Source: Rhizobiales bacterium PAR1
GTDB lineage: Bacteria > Pseudomonadota > Alphaproteobacteria > Rhizobiales > Beijerinckiaceae
Assembly (NCBI GenBank): GCA_002256205.1
Contig: NKIW01000001.1
Coordinates: 310,001 to 374,000, forward strand
Direction of reading: 5' to 3'
DNA: 64,000 nt
How positions within the stretch are numbered: the first letter of the stretch is position 1; every line of letters starts with the position of its first letter. The position numbers were made by a program, and so were the translations under genes. Positions 40,709 to 50,809 of this stretch are shown here, piece by piece. The notes under the pieces are model-generated. The model was not told the DNA's origin. It ran no database searches and worked only from the letters and a program-made list of their open reading frames with translations.

Positions 40709-42223
40709 TTACCACCAGCGCGAGGTCGTAACTCGTCCGACCTGATCCTCAATCACCGCACCAAGCGAGAAAAGCGTCTCTTCGTCAAACGGGCGGCCGA
40801 TGAGCTGAAGCCCGAGCGGCAGGCCGGAGGCATCCGTTCCGCCCGGCAGCGCGAGGCCCGGCAGGCCCGCCATGTTCACGGTGACGGTGAACACGTCGTT
40901 GAGATACATCTGCACCGGGTCAGCATCCGCCATTTCCGCGATACCGAAGGCGGCGGACGGCGTCGCCGGGGTCAGGATCGCATCAACGCCGGAAGCGTAG
41001 GCATCCTCAAAATCCTTCTTGATCAGCGTGCGGATCTTCTGTGCGCGCAGATAATAGGCGTCATAATAACCCGCCGAGAGCACATAGGTGCCGATCATGA
41101 TGCGGCGCTTCACCTCACGACCGAAACCCGCAGCGCGGGTTTTCTCATAGAGATCAGCGATATCCTTGCCCGGCACGCGCACGCCATACCGCACGCCATC
41201 GTAGCGCGCGAGGTTAGAGGATGCCTCCGCCGGGGCGACGATGTAATAAGCCGGGAGTGCATATTTCGTATGCGGCAGGCTGACATCGACGATTTTCGCG
41301 CCCGCTGCGCGGAGCATATCCGCACCCTTCTTCCAGAGCGCCTCGATCTCGGCAGGCATGCCCTCAACGCGATATTCCTTCGGAATGCCGATCGTCTTGC
41401 CGGCAATGGACTTGCCGACAGCGGCCTCGAAATCCGGCACGGCGAGATCAACCGAGGTCGAATCCTTCGGATCATACCCCGCCATCGAGGTCATCAGCGC
41501 CGCGCAATCCTTGACCGTCTTGGCGATCGGCCCGGCCTGATCGAGCGAGGAGGCAAAGGCCACGATGCCCCAGCGCGAGCAGCGCCCGTAGGTCGGCTTG
41601 ATGCCGACCGTGCCGGTGAAGGCCGCCGGCTGGCGGATCGACCCGCCGGTATCGGTCGCGGTCGCGCCAAGGCAGAGGTTTGCAGCCACGGCAGCGGAAG
41701 ACCCGCCCGAGGAACCACCGGGCACAAGCAGGCCCTTCTTATCGCCCGACAGCGCAGCCTTCGCCTTGCCGTTATCCCAGTTTGCGGGCTTGAACGGGTT
41801 GACCACCGGCCCGAAAGCCGAAGTCTCGTTGGAGGAGCCCATCGCAAACTCGTCGTTGTTGAGCTTGCCGAGCATCACCGCGCCATCGCGGAAGAGCTGG
41901 CTCGTGACCGTGGATTCGTATTTCGGGATAAAATTACCGAGAATTTTTGAAGAAGCCGTGGTGCGCGTGCCTTCAGTCGCGAAGAGATCCTTGATGCCGA
42001 GCGGAATGCCCTCAAGACGTCCCAACTCGCCCTTCGCGCGGCGTGCATCCGAGGCCGCAGCCATTTCCAGCGCCTTTTCTGGCGTTTCCAGCACATAGGC
42101 GTTGAGCGGCCGTGCGGCCTCCATCGCGTCAAGATGCGCCTTGGCAAGTTCAACCGCGGTGAACTTCTTCTCGGCAAGACCCTTGCGGGCATCATCCAGC
42201 GTCAGGGCGGTCAGATCGGTCAT
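40709..42223 (-). CDS. gatA: Aspartyl/glutamyl-tRNA amidotransferase subunit A
   Basis: The amidase subunit that releases ammonia from Gln for converting Glu-tRNA(Gln) or Asp-tRNA(Asn). 504 residues. The amidase-signature triad is visible: Lys in IPLGIKDLF, and the two serines in [14 protein letters not shown] and [12 protein letters not shown]. gatC lies 56 bp upstream in the same direction; gatB is not in the window. Confidence 0.97.
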   Translation of the reverse strand: MTDLTALTLDDARKGLAEKKFTAVELAKAHLDAMEAARPLNAYVLETPEKALEMAAASDARRAKGELGRLEGIPLGIKDLFATEGTRTTASSKILGNFIPKYESTVTSQLFRDGAVMLGKLNNDEFAMGSSNETSAFGPVVNPFKPANWDNGKAKAALSGDKKGLLVPGGSSGGSSAAVAANLCLGATATDTGGSIRQPAAFTGTVGIKPTYGRCSRWGIVAFASSLDQAGPIAKTVKDCAALMTSMAGYDPKDSTSVDLAVPDFEAAVGKSIAGKTIGIPKEYRVEGMPAEIEALWKKGADMLRAAGAKIVDVSLPHTKYALPAYYIVAPAEASSNLARYDGVRYGVRVPGKDIADLYEKTRAAGFGREVKRRIMIGTYVLSAGYYDAYYLRAQKIRTLIKKDFEDAYASGVDAILTPATPSAAFGIAEMADADPVQMYLNDVFTVTVNMAGLPGLALPGGTDASGLPLGLQLIGRPFDEETLFSLGAVIEDQVGRVTTSRWW

Positions 42224-42279
42224 GATGGGCTCGGCAAATATCGGGAAAGGGGAAAGCGCAGGAGGGCGGCTCAGGCGGT

Positions 42280-42567
42280 TTATTCAACCACCTTCGGTAC
42301 GAGGAAGTAGTTGTCCTCGCTTTGCGGCGCATTGGCAGTGACGAGGTCGGCTTTCTCGCCATCGGTCACGATGTCCTCGCGCATTTTCAGCGCCATCGGC
42401 GTTACCGAGGTCATCGGCTCGACGCCATCGACATTGACCTCGCTGAGTTGTTCGACAAACCCGAGGATCGCGTTGATCTCGTTCTGCATTCCCCCGACAT
42501 CGGCCTCCGGCAGCGCGATGCGGGACAGCCGGGCGATCCGGCGGACGGTGGCAGCATCAACGGACAT
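42280..42567 (-). CDS. gatC: Aspartyl/glutamyl-tRNA amidotransferase subunit C
   Basis: A 95-residue GatC, the small structural subunit that clamps GatA and GatB. The typical opening [12 protein letters not shown] and end [11 protein letters not shown] are present. It is the first gene of the gatCA pair on the minus strand. Confidence 0.95.
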   Translation of the reverse strand: MSVDAATVRRIARLSRIALPEADVGGMQNEINAILGFVEQLSEVNVDGVEPMTSVTPMALKMREDIVTDGEKADLVTANAPQSEDNYFLVPKVVE

Positions 42568-42678
42568 GGGAACGACTCTCCGGATAAAAAAGGATTCCCC
42601 GCGCTCTTATCAGAACGCGGGGGCGCATGACAAATATCTTGAGGCAGGAAGCGCCATGAGGTGCGAATGTTGCCCCGA

Positions 42679-43434
42679 TCAACCGATCGAGAACTGCATC
42701 GGTTCCTGCACCGTGAGATCCAGCAGACGCGTTGCCATCGGCCCGAGTTCGCGCTTGAAATCGTCAAGCGTACCGGTGAGCGCGCCGAACGTACGGAAAT
42801 GGCACGGGATCACCGCCTTGGAGCGCGGGAAGAACCGCCGCACCGACAGCGCCGCCGTCGAGGGGCCCATGGTGAAGCGGTCGCCAATCGGCACGATCAC
42901 GATGTCGGGCTTGTGAAGCTCCTCGATCAGCCCCATCCCGGCAAAAATATCGGTATCGCCCATGTGGTAGATCACCGGCGCCCCCGGCACCTTGATGATC
43001 GCACCATTGGCCGACCCCAGCGTCTGGAAAATCCCGTTTTCCCACACACCCGAGGAATGATCCGCGCGCACCAGACGGATCGAGACACCATTATGCTCGA
43101 CATTGCCGCCAGCATTCATCATCTCGATGGAAAGCGGCTTGCCGGTGGCCATGCCTTCCCACTTGTTCATCAGCCACTGGCCGAGATCCCAGTTGCAGAA
43201 CACGGTGGCGCCAGTGGCCGCGGCAATCGCAAGGCTGTCACCGATATGGTCGCCGTGACCATGGGTGATCACGATATCGGTCGTGCCCTTGATCGCCGCA
43301 GCGAATTTTTCGGCAACGGTCCCCTTGCCTTCGCTCTCGAAGATCGGATTGCCGTTGAGGAACGGATCGACAAGAACGCGGCGATTGCCGCTTTCGAGGG
43401 CGAAGGCCGAATGGCCAAACCACGTAATTTTCAT
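42679..43434 (-). CDS. Metal-dependent hydrolase, UPF0173 (MBL fold)
   Basis: A 251-residue metallo-beta-lactamase-fold protein of the UPF0173/UlaG-like group. The metal site HGHGDHIGD is intact (H-x-H-x-D-H), with further ligands in VRADHSSG and MGDTDIF. It opens MKITWFGHSAF as family members do. The biological substrate is unknown. GGAG sits 10 nt before the ATG. It is divergent from ruvX. Confidence 0.93.
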   Translation of the reverse strand: MKITWFGHSAFALESGNRRVLVDPFLNGNPIFESEGKGTVAEKFAAAIKGTTDIVITHGHGDHIGDSLAIAAATGATVFCNWDLGQWLMNKWEGMATGKPLSIEMMNAGGNVEHNGVSIRLVRADHSSGVWENGIFQTLGSANGAIIKVPGAPVIYHMGDTDIFAGMGLIEELHKPDIVIVPIGDRFTMGPSTAALSVRRFFPRSKAVIPCHFRTFGALTGTLDDFKRELGPMATRLLDLTVQEPMQFSIG

Positions 43435-43549
43435 GGAGACGTCTCCTCGCTAGAGCATATTGTTCGAAAACGTTTTATGAGCCTCAGGGCAGATGACCAA
43501 ACACTTTTTTGCACTGCACCAATTCTGAGAGTTGCGACCGGAGTATGAC

Positions 43550-44116
43550 GTGACACAACCGAACTCCCCCTCGCCGCCTCCTACCAAGGCCAAGCCTAAC
43601 CGTGATCTCGCGGTCGAGGATCTGCTCGGCACCATCCGGCCTGGCCAGCGCCTGCTGGGGCTCGATCTGGGTGACAAGACCATCGGCCTCGCGCTGTCGG
43701 ATGTTCAGTGCTCGATCGCAACGCCGATGAAAACGCTGGTGCGCGCGAAATTCACCAACAATGCCGCCGAACTCTTTGCGTTGATGGAGAAATTCGATAT
43801 CGGCGCGCTGGTCTTCGGACTGCCGCTCAACATGGATGGCTCGTCCGGCCCGCGCGTTCAGGCAACGCGAACCTTCGCACGCAACCTCAGGAACCTCCGG
43901 GATATCCCGATCTTGTTCTGGGATGAACGCCTTTCCACCGTCGCAGCCGAGCGGGCCTTGCTATCGGTCGATCTCTCGCGCGCCAAGCGTGCGGCGGTCA
44001 TCGACGCCACAGCAGCGGCCTTTATCCTGCAGGGCGTCCTCGACCGCTTTCGTGATCTTGCACGAAAAAAGGCTTCCGGAGAACCGGAAGCCTATCTGGA
44101 TGAGGAGCAACGCTAG
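43550..44116 (+). CDS. ruvX: Putative Holliday junction resolvase / pre-16S rRNA nuclease YqgF
   Basis: A 188-residue RNase H-fold nuclease. The start is taken as the GTG at 43550, with GGAG 6 nt upstream. Conserved blocks are LLGLDLGDKTIGLALSD, FGLPLNMDGSSGPR, FWDERLSTVAAE and the final Asp region VIDATAAAFILQ. The family processes pre-16S rRNA 5' ends and is also annotated as a Holliday junction resolvase. The last 20 codons contain a perfect hairpin that is a terminator for the opposite strand. Confidence 0.93.
   Translation: MTQPNSPSPPPTKAKPNRDLAVEDLLGTIRPGQRLLGLDLGDKTIGLALSDVQCSIATPMKTLVRAKFTNNAAELFALMEKFDIGALVFGLPLNMDGSSGPRVQATRTFARNLRNLRDIPILFWDERLSTVAAERALLSVDLSRAKRAAVIDATAAAFILQGVLDRFRDLARKKASGEPEAYLDEEQR
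44065..44092 (-). terminator. Minus-strand terminator embedded in the ruvX coding end
   Basis: On the minus strand GGCTTCCGG-TTCT-CCGGAAGCC is a perfect 9-bp stem followed by TTTTTT. It lies inside the last codons of ruvX and would end the convergent gene at 44226 after a 3' UTR of about 130 nt. Confidence 0.85.
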
Positions 44117-44225
44117 GGAAGCGCCAGGCTGACTGCTGAAGCAGCCAGAGGGCAATGCCATGATGCTTGTTGGGCATTTTGGCAATCGCGAGGCTCATGC
44201 AGGCCCAACCGGGCCAGTTGAACCG

Positions 44226-44771
44226 TTATCGAATGTCGGGATTCGGGTTGCCATACCGTTGATTGACACCGCGTTGGCCACCAATGATCTGCCGACCCGT
44301 CCCAGGGTCATATTGATAGCGCTGGCGCGTTTGCGGCCCCTGATAGACGACCCCCGGACCGTCGACCCGGTTGTTGTACACGCGGCGTTGGCGCGGCTGA
44401 TGATAGACAACGCCGGGACCGCCGTAATACGGCTGCTGAACATAGCCCGGCTGCTGGTAGTAATATTGCGGCTGCGGCTGATCATAATAATAGCCATCGT
44501 CGACGTAATACTGACGGCGGCGCGACTGCGAATTCGCGATGATCGCACCGCCAACGATGGCCGCACCGATCAGCGCCGCAGCGGCAGCACCGTTATTGCC
44601 GCGCCCGCGACGCACAACGCGGCGACGCATCGCGACATCCACCATGGGAGCCCCGCCGACATCGAGCAGTTCGCTCGCGTGGCCAAAGGCACCCGCTGCA
44701 GAAGCCGGGGTGTACGAAAAGGCCGCGAGCGTGAGTGCCACGCCGAGAGTAAGCCCACCAAGACGCTTCAT
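44226..44771 (-). CDS. Hypothetical secreted Tyr/Gln-rich protein with glycine zipper
   Basis: A 181-residue protein from the ATG at 44771 (AGGA upstream). Signal peptide MKRLGGLTLGVALTLAAF, cleaved near ASA-A. Next is an Arg-rich patch, a Gly/Ala-rich hydrophobic stretch (AAAAALIGAAIVGGAIIA) like glycine-zipper membrane segments, and a C-terminal half full of Tyr, Gln, Pro and Gly with two GVVY repeats (GPGVVYHQPR and GPGVVYQGPQ). Likely periplasmic or outer-membrane associated; function unknown, but the type is common in Hyphomicrobiales. Confidence 0.75.
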   Translation of the reverse strand: MKRLGGLTLGVALTLAAFSYTPASAAGAFGHASELLDVGGAPMVDVAMRRRVVRRGRGNNGAAAAALIGAAIVGGAIIANSQSRRRQYYVDDGYYYDQPQPQYYYQQPGYVQQPYYGGPGVVYHQPRQRRVYNNRVDGPGVVYQGPQTRQRYQYDPGTGRQIIGGQRGVNQRYGNPNPDIR

Positions 44772-44977
44772 TTCAAGGTCCTCCAAGACCAGCGGGCCAA
44801 ACTGTCGGCCCTGACCGGGCACCAACGATGGCACCCAATCCCTTGCTTAATTTTCTATTACCCCGTCGATAAATCAATGCTGAACATCAAAGATGGTTTC
44901 TCTTCATCGCAAATTTCGTTATCCCCTTTGAAGACGATACCTTTTTTGAGCGCCGCCCTCATCGCCGAGCCCGCCCC

Positions 44978-45898
44978 TTGATCCTCGATACCCTGATTTC
45001 GGTTACTCTCGTCATTGCGCTCGGCTTGTATTTGCGGCGGACACTGCTGCCACGAGAGGAAGATTGGCGCGGGTTCGAAGCCATTTCCTACTATGTGCTG
45101 GTGCCGCTTCTGGTCGGAAAAACACTCGCCATGGCCAAGCTTGGCGAAGTGCCCTTTGTTCGCCTCGGCAGTACACTGGCGGGAACGGTACTGATCTTTG
45201 CCGCAGTTCTGCTGGCCATCCGCCCCTGGCTCCAGAAACTGCTGCTGACCGATGCGCCCGGCTTCACCTCGATCTTTCAGGGCGCTTTGCGCTGGAATTC
45301 CTTCATCGCCCTCGGCTTTGCCGCCAACCTCTATGGAAATGAGGGCGTAACCCTTACCGCCGTTGCGATTTCAGCGCTGATCCCGCTGTTGAATGTGCTC
45401 TGCGTCTTCGTGCTGCGGAAATATGGCACCGGCGAAGGCTCGCTGCTGCGCGGGTTGGCCACTAATCCCTTTATCGTGGGAACGCTGGCCGGGCTGGTGC
45501 TGAATCTTGTCCTGAATACCACCGGGCTGATCATCCCCCGCTCCATTGTGATGGGCCTCGATATCGTGGCGCAATGCGCGCTGGGTTCCGGCCTGCTGCT
45601 GGTGGGCGCCGGACTCCGCCTCCATGATTTGCAGCGCCCGAGCCGCGCGCTGATCGCTGGCGTTGCGCTCAAATTGCTGGTCACACCGCTGATCGGCTTC
45701 GGACTGGCGATGGCCTTCGGCCTGACAGGGAAAGTGCTGGTGATCGCGATTATCTGCCTCGGTGTTCCGACCGCCAGCGCCTGCTATCTCCTCGCCCGCA
45801 AGATGGGCGGCGATGCTCCGCTGATGGCGGCGATCACCACCGCGCAGACACTGGCCTCAATGGTAACCCTTCCGCTGCTGCTGGCTCTTTTAACCTAG
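44978..45898 (+). CDS. AEC-family transporter
   Basis: A 306-residue membrane protein of the auxin efflux carrier family: about ten hydrophobic helices, with the halves RRTLLPREEDWRGFE / YYVLVPLLV and LLVGAGLRLHDL / GVPTASACYLLARKMGG showing typical AEC patterns. These carriers move organic acids or other small metabolites; the substrate is unknown. The start must be a non-ATG codon (TTG at 44978), as no in-frame ATG lies near. It converges with dprA with only 7 bp between. Confidence 0.85.
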   Translation: MILDTLISVTLVIALGLYLRRTLLPREEDWRGFEAISYYVLVPLLVGKTLAMAKLGEVPFVRLGSTLAGTVLIFAAVLLAIRPWLQKLLLTDAPGFTSIFQGALRWNSFIALGFAANLYGNEGVTLTAVAISALIPLLNVLCVFVLRKYGTGEGSLLRGLATNPFIVGTLAGLVLNLVLNTTGLIIPRSIVMGLDIVAQCALGSGLLLVGAGLRLHDLQRPSRALIAGVALKLLVTPLIGFGLAMAFGLTGKVLVIAIICLGVPTASACYLLARKMGGDAPLMAAITTAQTLASMVTLPLLLALLT

Positions 45899-45905
45899 AG
45901 AGCCG

Positions 45906-47096
45906 CTAACGAACGGCCCTCGCCACCCGGTTGCCGGGCAAGCGCGTGACGGAACCGGCCATTTCAAGCTCAATCAACGCCTCTTTGACCGCGCGCGCCG
46001 AAAGCCCACTCATCCGCGTGAGAACATCAATCTCAATAGGATTAACGGCAATGAGTTCGAGAAGCTGCATCTCCGGGCTACCGGCGACCGGCGCCTCTTC
46101 CTCGTTGTCTGAATAGGCTTCTGCTGTGGGTTCGCCCTCGGCCTCATCCCATTCCTCGAAAAGCGTCGCGCTTTCTTCACTCGGCTTTTCGCGAAAGAGG
46201 CGTGGCGCGCGCTCTGCATCGCCCGCAAAAGGCGCGAGAACCCCGAGAATATCCTCGACGCTGGTGACGATGGAGGCACCCTCGCGCAGAAGGTCGTTGC
46301 TGCCCTCGCATCGCGGATCGAGCGGCGAGCCCGGCACAGCGAAAACCTCGCGGCCCTGTTCGTTCGCCATGCGCGCAGTGATCAGCGAGCCGGAACGTCG
46401 TGCCGCCTCAACCACGACAACCCCGAGCGAAAGCCCGGAGATCAGCCGGTTGCGACGCGGAAAATCCCGTCCACGCGGCGACAATCCGAGCGGCATCTCC
46501 GAAACCGCGACCGCCCTTGCAGCTATTTCCGCATAGAGCGCCTCGTTTTCCGGCGGATAGGGCTTGTCGAGCCCGCCGGCAAGCACGGCAGCCGTACCGC
46601 GATCAAGGCTCGCGCGATGAGCCTCGGCATCAATGCCACGCGCGAGGCCCGAGACGACGAGATACCCTGCCTCGGCGAGCCCCGTTGCGAGGCGCGCCGC
46701 CATTTTCCGGCCAGAAGCCGAGGCGTTCCGCGCGCCCACCAGCGCCACGGCCGGGCGATGCAGCAACTCGGTATCACCGCGTACGGCAAGGATCGGCGGC
46801 GGACCATCAATTTCGAGGAGCCGCGAGGGATAATCCTCTTCGCCCGAGGCCAGCAGCCGTACGCCAAGGCGATCGGCTTGCTTCATCTCGTTTTCAGCTT
46901 CTGCCACTGTGGGAATGCGCACATGCCGCCCGCGCGAGGCCGCCAGAACGGGCAGATTTTCGAGCGCCGCCGCCGCGCCGCCGTACCGGTTGATCAGCCC
47001 CTGAAACGTCCGCGGCCCCACGCCTTCCGACCGCGACAACCGCAGCCAATCGAGCCGTTGGCGGTCGCTGAGGCGGATGCCGGAGCGCGGCATCAT
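45906..47096 (-). CDS. dprA: DNA processing protein DprA
   Basis: A 396-residue DprA, which loads RecA on incoming single-stranded DNA in transformation. The Rossmann-like core is clear: [57 protein letters not shown]. The C-terminal winged helix ([15 protein letters not shown]... [16 protein letters not shown]) follows an acidic linker of about 50 residues. It overlaps plsY by 4 bp. Confidence 0.95.
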   Translation of the reverse strand: MMPRSGIRLSDRQRLDWLRLSRSEGVGPRTFQGLINRYGGAAAALENLPVLAASRGRHVRIPTVAEAENEMKQADRLGVRLLASGEEDYPSRLLEIDGPPPILAVRGDTELLHRPAVALVGARNASASGRKMAARLATGLAEAGYLVVSGLARGIDAEAHRASLDRGTAAVLAGGLDKPYPPENEALYAEIAARAVAVSEMPLGLSPRGRDFPRRNRLISGLSLGVVVVEAARRSGSLITARMANEQGREVFAVPGSPLDPRCEGSNDLLREGASIVTSVEDILGVLAPFAGDAERAPRLFREKPSEESATLFEEWDEAEGEPTAEAYSDNEEEAPVAGSPEMQLLELIAVNPIEIDVLTRMSGLSARAVKEALIELEMAGSVTRLPGNRVARAVR

Positions 47097-47716
47097 CCCT
47101 TCTGGCCGATCTTGCCCTCGGTTCCGAGCAACAACCGGCGAATATTCGGGCTATGCTTCCACCACAGCAGTGCGACCATGATCGCGACCGCGCCGCCGAT
47201 CCCCGCGCCGATTGCGCCGCCAAGATCGAGGGCGACCCGCGCGACTCCCGTCAGCAGCGAGGCGACCAGCGCGGCGAGCGAGGAATAGCGCGTGAGATAC
47301 GCAATGCCGACCCAGATCGCGCCGAATAGCACCACGCCCGGCCACCACAGCGCACCAACAACGCCGATGAAGGTTGCAACCCCCTTGCCACCCTCGAATT
47401 TCAGCCAGACGGGATAGAGATGGCCAAGAAACGCGCCAAAACCGGCCAGAATCGCCGCCGTCTGCCCCCAGCGCGCGGCGATCAGCACCGCCACCGTACC
47501 CTTGAGCGCATCAAGGAGCAGCGTCGCAGCGGCCAGATCCTTACGCCCCGTCCGCAGCACATTGGTCGCGCCGATGTTCTTCGAACCGATCGAGCGGATA
47601 TCCTCGGTGCCCGCCATGCGCGTGAGCAGCAAACCGAAGGGAATCGAGCCGAGGAAGTAACCAAAGCCAAGCGCCAGCGCGACGTTCAGCCAGCCAAATG
47701 CGGCAAATTCAGCCAT
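47093..47716 (-). CDS. plsY: Acyl-phosphate glycerol-3-phosphate acyltransferase
   Basis: An integral membrane enzyme of 207 residues making lysophosphatidic acid from acyl-phosphate and glycerol-3-phosphate. The three PlsY motifs are seen: [18 protein letters not shown] and [10 protein letters not shown]. Five to six TM helices. In the same operon as pyrC-like (27 bp upstream) and dprA (4-bp overlap). Confidence 0.95.
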   Translation of the reverse strand: MAEFAAFGWLNVALALGFGYFLGSIPFGLLLTRMAGTEDIRSIGSKNIGATNVLRTGRKDLAAATLLLDALKGTVAVLIAARWGQTAAILAGFGAFLGHLYPVWLKFEGGKGVATFIGVVGALWWPGVVLFGAIWVGIAYLTRYSSLAALVASLLTGVARVALDLGGAIGAGIGGAVAIMVALLWWKHSPNIRRLLLGTEGKIGQKG

Positions 47717-47743
47717 CTTTCCCCCGCGATACTCTATCCTGGA

Positions 47744-49045
47744 TCAACGATAGGAGTGGACGATCCGTCCCGCAACCATCGTCATCATTACCTTGCCGGA
47801 AAGCCGCGCCTCATCGAAGGGCGTATTCTTGCAACGGGACTTTAGCGCTGCCGCTTCAACCACCCAAGGATAATCCGGATCAAGCGCAATGAGGTCCGCG
47901 GGTGCGCCCTTGGCCATGCGCCCTGTCTCCAGCCCGACGAGCTTCGCCGGGGCCTCGGACATCGCCTCCAGCAGACGCGGCAAGCTGATATGGCCAGCTT
48001 CGACCAGCCGCAGCCCGGCAGAAAGCATCGTCTCCAGACCAATGGCGCCCGGCGCACATTCGGCAAACGTGAGCCGCTTGGTCTCGACATCCTGCGGGTT
48101 GTGATCCGAGACGATCACGTCGATCAGCCCTTCGGCCACCGCCTCGACCATGGCAAGGCGGTCTTCCTCGCCGCGCAAGGGAGGGCTCAATTTCAGGAAG
48201 GTTCGGTAGCCGCCGATGTCCATTTCGTTGAGCGTGAGGTGGTTGATCGAAACGCCTGCAGTGATTGGCAGACCTGCCTGCTTGGCACGGCGGACCACAT
48301 CAAGGCTTTCGCGGCAGCTCACCATCGCGGCGTGATACCGTCCGCCGGTGAGTTGTACGAGGCGCATATCGCGTTCAAGCATGATGGTTTCGGCTGCGCG
48401 CGGAATGCCGGGCAACCCGAGGCGGGTCGCAAATTCGCCCTCGTTCATCACGCCTTCGCCGACAAGGTTCGGATCTTCGACGTGGTGGATCACCGGCATG
48501 TCGAAAACGCGCGCATAGGTCAGCGCGCGGCGCATCACCTGCGCATTGGTGACGGGACGATCGCCATCCGTCACCGCAACGGCACCAGCCGCCTGCAGGA
48601 GACCGATTTCGCTCATTTCCTGCCCGCGGCACCCCTTCGTGAGCGCCGCAGCAACGCGGATATGTACAAGCGAGGTATCACGCGCACGGCGGAGCACGAA
48701 ATCCACTACCGCCGGGTCATCGATCACCGGCGAGGTATTCGGCTGGGCGATGACCGTAGTCACGCCGCCCGCCGCCGCCGCATGGCTCGCCGAACGCAGT
48801 GTCTCGCGATATTCCTCGCCCGGCTCGCCAATGAAAGCGCGAAGATCCACAAGTCCCGGCACGAGGAGCGCACCCGAGCAATCCTGCTCCTCGGCCTCGG
48901 TGACCGATCCGGCAACGAGATGGGATCCGAAATCGCGGATCACGCCTTCGGAGACCAGCACGCCACCACGCTGCTCGCGCCCCGTGACAGGATCAAGCAG
49001 GCGCGCATTGGTGAGAAGAACGGGGCGATTAGCGGTAGTCGTCAC
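47744..49045 (-). CDS. pyrX: Dihydroorotase-like protein, probably non-catalytic
   Basis: A 433-residue amidohydrolase-fold protein from the GTG at 49045 (GGGAG 7 nt upstream). It matches dihydroorotase throughout (LLVPGLVDL, GGVTTVIAQPNT, AGAVAVTDGDRP). However, the zinc motif after VDL, normally H-x-H followed by REPG, reads RAFIGEPG, so both histidines are lost, and the TDHAPH region reads SDHNPQD. It is thus a pseudo-dihydroorotase, as known from pyrBC' operons where such a protein supports aspartate transcarbamoylase assembly. pyrB is in the same operon. Confidence 0.85.
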   Translation of the reverse strand: MTTTANRPVLLTNARLLDPVTGREQRGGVLVSEGVIRDFGSHLVAGSVTEAEEQDCSGALLVPGLVDLRAFIGEPGEEYRETLRSASHAAAAGGVTTVIAQPNTSPVIDDPAVVDFVLRRARDTSLVHIRVAAALTKGCRGQEMSEIGLLQAAGAVAVTDGDRPVTNAQVMRRALTYARVFDMPVIHHVEDPNLVGEGVMNEGEFATRLGLPGIPRAAETIMLERDMRLVQLTGGRYHAAMVSCRESLDVVRRAKQAGLPITAGVSINHLTLNEMDIGGYRTFLKLSPPLRGEEDRLAMVEAVAEGLIDVIVSDHNPQDVETKRLTFAECAPGAIGLETMLSAGLRLVEAGHISLPRLLEAMSEAPAKLVGLETGRMAKGAPADLIALDPDYPWVVEAAALKSRCKNTPFDEARLSGKVMMTMVAGRIVHSYR

Positions 49046-49568
49046 GGCGATACTCCCGGAGACGGCGGAAACTGGCGCCGAGCCCATAGGCCGTCAGCAG
49101 CACGACGAGAATGGTCGGCAAGAGCATCAGCCCCTGTGTAATCGATTCGGAGGAAAGCGAGCGCAGCCCCTCGCCAGCCTGTCCGCCACCGCGCACGAAA
49201 TAGGCGCAGAGCAGCACAGCGACACCTATCGCAAAACCGATGCCGCGCATCAGACCGAGAATGACAGCAAGGACCATCGCGCCAAAGCCAATGGGGCTGA
49301 TAACCTTGCGCGCGCCTTCGACCACGATGAGATATTGCGAAAGCTTGCCGCCCTGCCCGGTAGAGCCACCGCCAAGCAATACATCGGAAAATTCGATGAA
49401 ACCGGCCACCAGAAACGGCGCGAACAGATAAAACGGCCGGAAGCGCGCATCCTGATCACCGATAAGCCACACCCAGAGCGAGGCCGCCAGCGCAATGCCC
49501 CAGCGCAAGAGCGGCTGCTGCATCAGCATCAGCACCAGATCGCCAAAAAGGGCTTCGACCATGTTCAT
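49029..49568 (-). CDS. Uncharacterised inner-membrane protein in the pyrB operon
   Basis: A 179-residue protein with about five hydrophobic helices (LRWGIALAASLWVWLIG, PFYLFAPFLVAGFIEF, IGFGAMVLAVILGLM, IGFAIGVAVLLCAYF, LMLLPTILVVLLTAYGLG) and a basic tail (RRLREYRRDD). It overlaps the pyrX GTG start by 17 bp and lies 3 bp after the next small membrane gene, so it is cotranscribed with pyrB. No family recognised. Confidence 0.7.
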   Translation of the reverse strand: MNMVEALFGDLVLMLMQQPLLRWGIALAASLWVWLIGDQDARFRPFYLFAPFLVAGFIEFSDVLLGGGSTGQGGKLSQYLIVVEGARKVISPIGFGAMVLAVILGLMRGIGFAIGVAVLLCAYFVRGGGQAGEGLRSLSSESITQGLMLLPTILVVLLTAYGLGASFRRLREYRRDDYR

Positions 49569-49571
49569 GCG

Positions 49572-49784
49572 TCACCCATTCGATCCGCGCCGGCGCGCTA
49601 TCCAGTAGTCGGCAATCTCCAAGGCAAGCCCGACAGCAGCCAAGATTCCCAAAGCAATCCAGCTCTCTTTCGTCGATGTCTTGATCGTGTAAATCGCCCA
49701 AATACTCAGAACACCGAGGATGATACGGCGTATCAAGCGCTTCTGAATCAGCACTTCGAAGAGAAAAAACAGGAACTCGCTCAT
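49572..49784 (-). CDS. Small membrane protein in the pyrB operon
   Basis: A 70-residue protein with two hydrophobic stretches (RIILGVLSIWAIYTI and WIALGILAAVGLALEIADYW) and a basic C-terminus (RRRGSNG). It starts 6 bp after the pyrB stop and ends 3 bp before the next ORF. Function unknown; with the following gene it forms a small membrane pair inserted between pyrB and pyrX. Confidence 0.65.
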   Translation of the reverse strand: MSEFLFFLFEVLIQKRLIRRIILGVLSIWAIYTIKTSTKESWIALGILAAVGLALEIADYWIARRRGSNG

Positions 49785-49790
49785 CGCGCA

Positions 49791-50738
49791 TCACCCATTC
49801 GGCAATCTCCGCGCCAGTGCTTCGAGCACCGCCATACGGATGGCGACGCCCATCTCAACCTGCTCGCGAATGAGGCTCTGCGCGCCATCTGCGACATCGG
49901 AGGCAATCTCGACGCCCCGGTTCATCGGGCCGGGATGCATCACGAGCGCATCGGGCTTGGCGTAGGCGAGTTTCTCGCGGTCGAGCCCGTAGAAGTGGAA
50001 ATACTCCTGCACGGAAGGCACATAGGAGCCGTTCATCCGCTCGCGCTGGAGGCGCAGCATCATCACGATATCCGCGCCTTCAAGCGCGCGCTTCATGTCG
50101 GTGAAGACCTCGACACCGTAATGCTCAACACCCGCCGGCATCAGGGTCGGCGGCGCACAGAGGCGCACGCGGGCACCAAGCTGCTGGAGGCAGATGATGT
50201 TCGAGCGCGCGACGCGGGAATGCGCGATATCCCCGCAGATTGCGACCGTCAGCCCCTCGATCCGGCCCTTGTTGCGGCGAATGGTGAGGGCATCGAGCAG
50301 CGCCTGCGTCGGGTGCTCATGCGCACCGTCCCCGGCGTTGACCACCGAGCAATCGACCTTCCGCGCGAGAAGATGCACCGCCCCGGCAGCATGGTGGCGG
50401 ACAATGATGATATCCGGCCGCATCGCGTTCAGCGTCATCGCGGTATCGATCAGCGTCTCGCCCTTTTTGACGGACGAATTTGCAACCGACATGTTCATTA
50501 CGTCAGCGCCGAGACGCTTGCCCGCGAGTTCGAACGAGGCCTGAGTTCGGGTCGAGTTCTCGAAGAAGAGGTTGATCTGCGTGCGACCACGCAGGCTCGA
50601 TTTCTTCTTTTCGACCTGACGCGAGACCTCGACGGCCTCCTCGGCAAGATCGAGAAGGCCCTCAATATCCGGGCGTGACAACCCCTCGATCCCGAGGAGG
50701 TGCCGGTGCGGGAAAACAAAAAGCGATGGAGCGGTCAT
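49791..50738 (-). CDS. pyrB: Aspartate carbamoyltransferase catalytic subunit
   Basis: Second step of pyrimidine synthesis: carbamoyl phosphate plus aspartate. 315 residues. The carbamoyl-phosphate site [12 protein letters not shown] and the blocks [23 protein letters not shown] and [11 protein letters not shown] are complete. There is no pyrI gene; the dead dihydroorotase downstream is the probable structural partner, the class A type ATCase seen in Pseudomonas. First gene of the minus-strand operon ending in dprA. Confidence 0.96.
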   Translation of the reverse strand: MTAPSLFVFPHRHLLGIEGLSRPDIEGLLDLAEEAVEVSRQVEKKKSSLRGRTQINLFFENSTRTQASFELAGKRLGADVMNMSVANSSVKKGETLIDTAMTLNAMRPDIIIVRHHAAGAVHLLARKVDCSVVNAGDGAHEHPTQALLDALTIRRNKGRIEGLTVAICGDIAHSRVARSNIICLQQLGARVRLCAPPTLMPAGVEHYGVEVFTDMKRALEGADIVMMLRLQRERMNGSYVPSVQEYFHFYGLDREKLAYAKPDALVMHPGPMNRGVEIASDVADGAQSLIREQVEMGVAIRMAVLEALARRLPNG

Positions 50739-50809
50739 GGTAAGGACGAAGCACTAGAAGCTTGCCGCCCTCCCCGCAAGCGCCGGGAAAGGTTATCCTC
50801 TTAAAAGCG

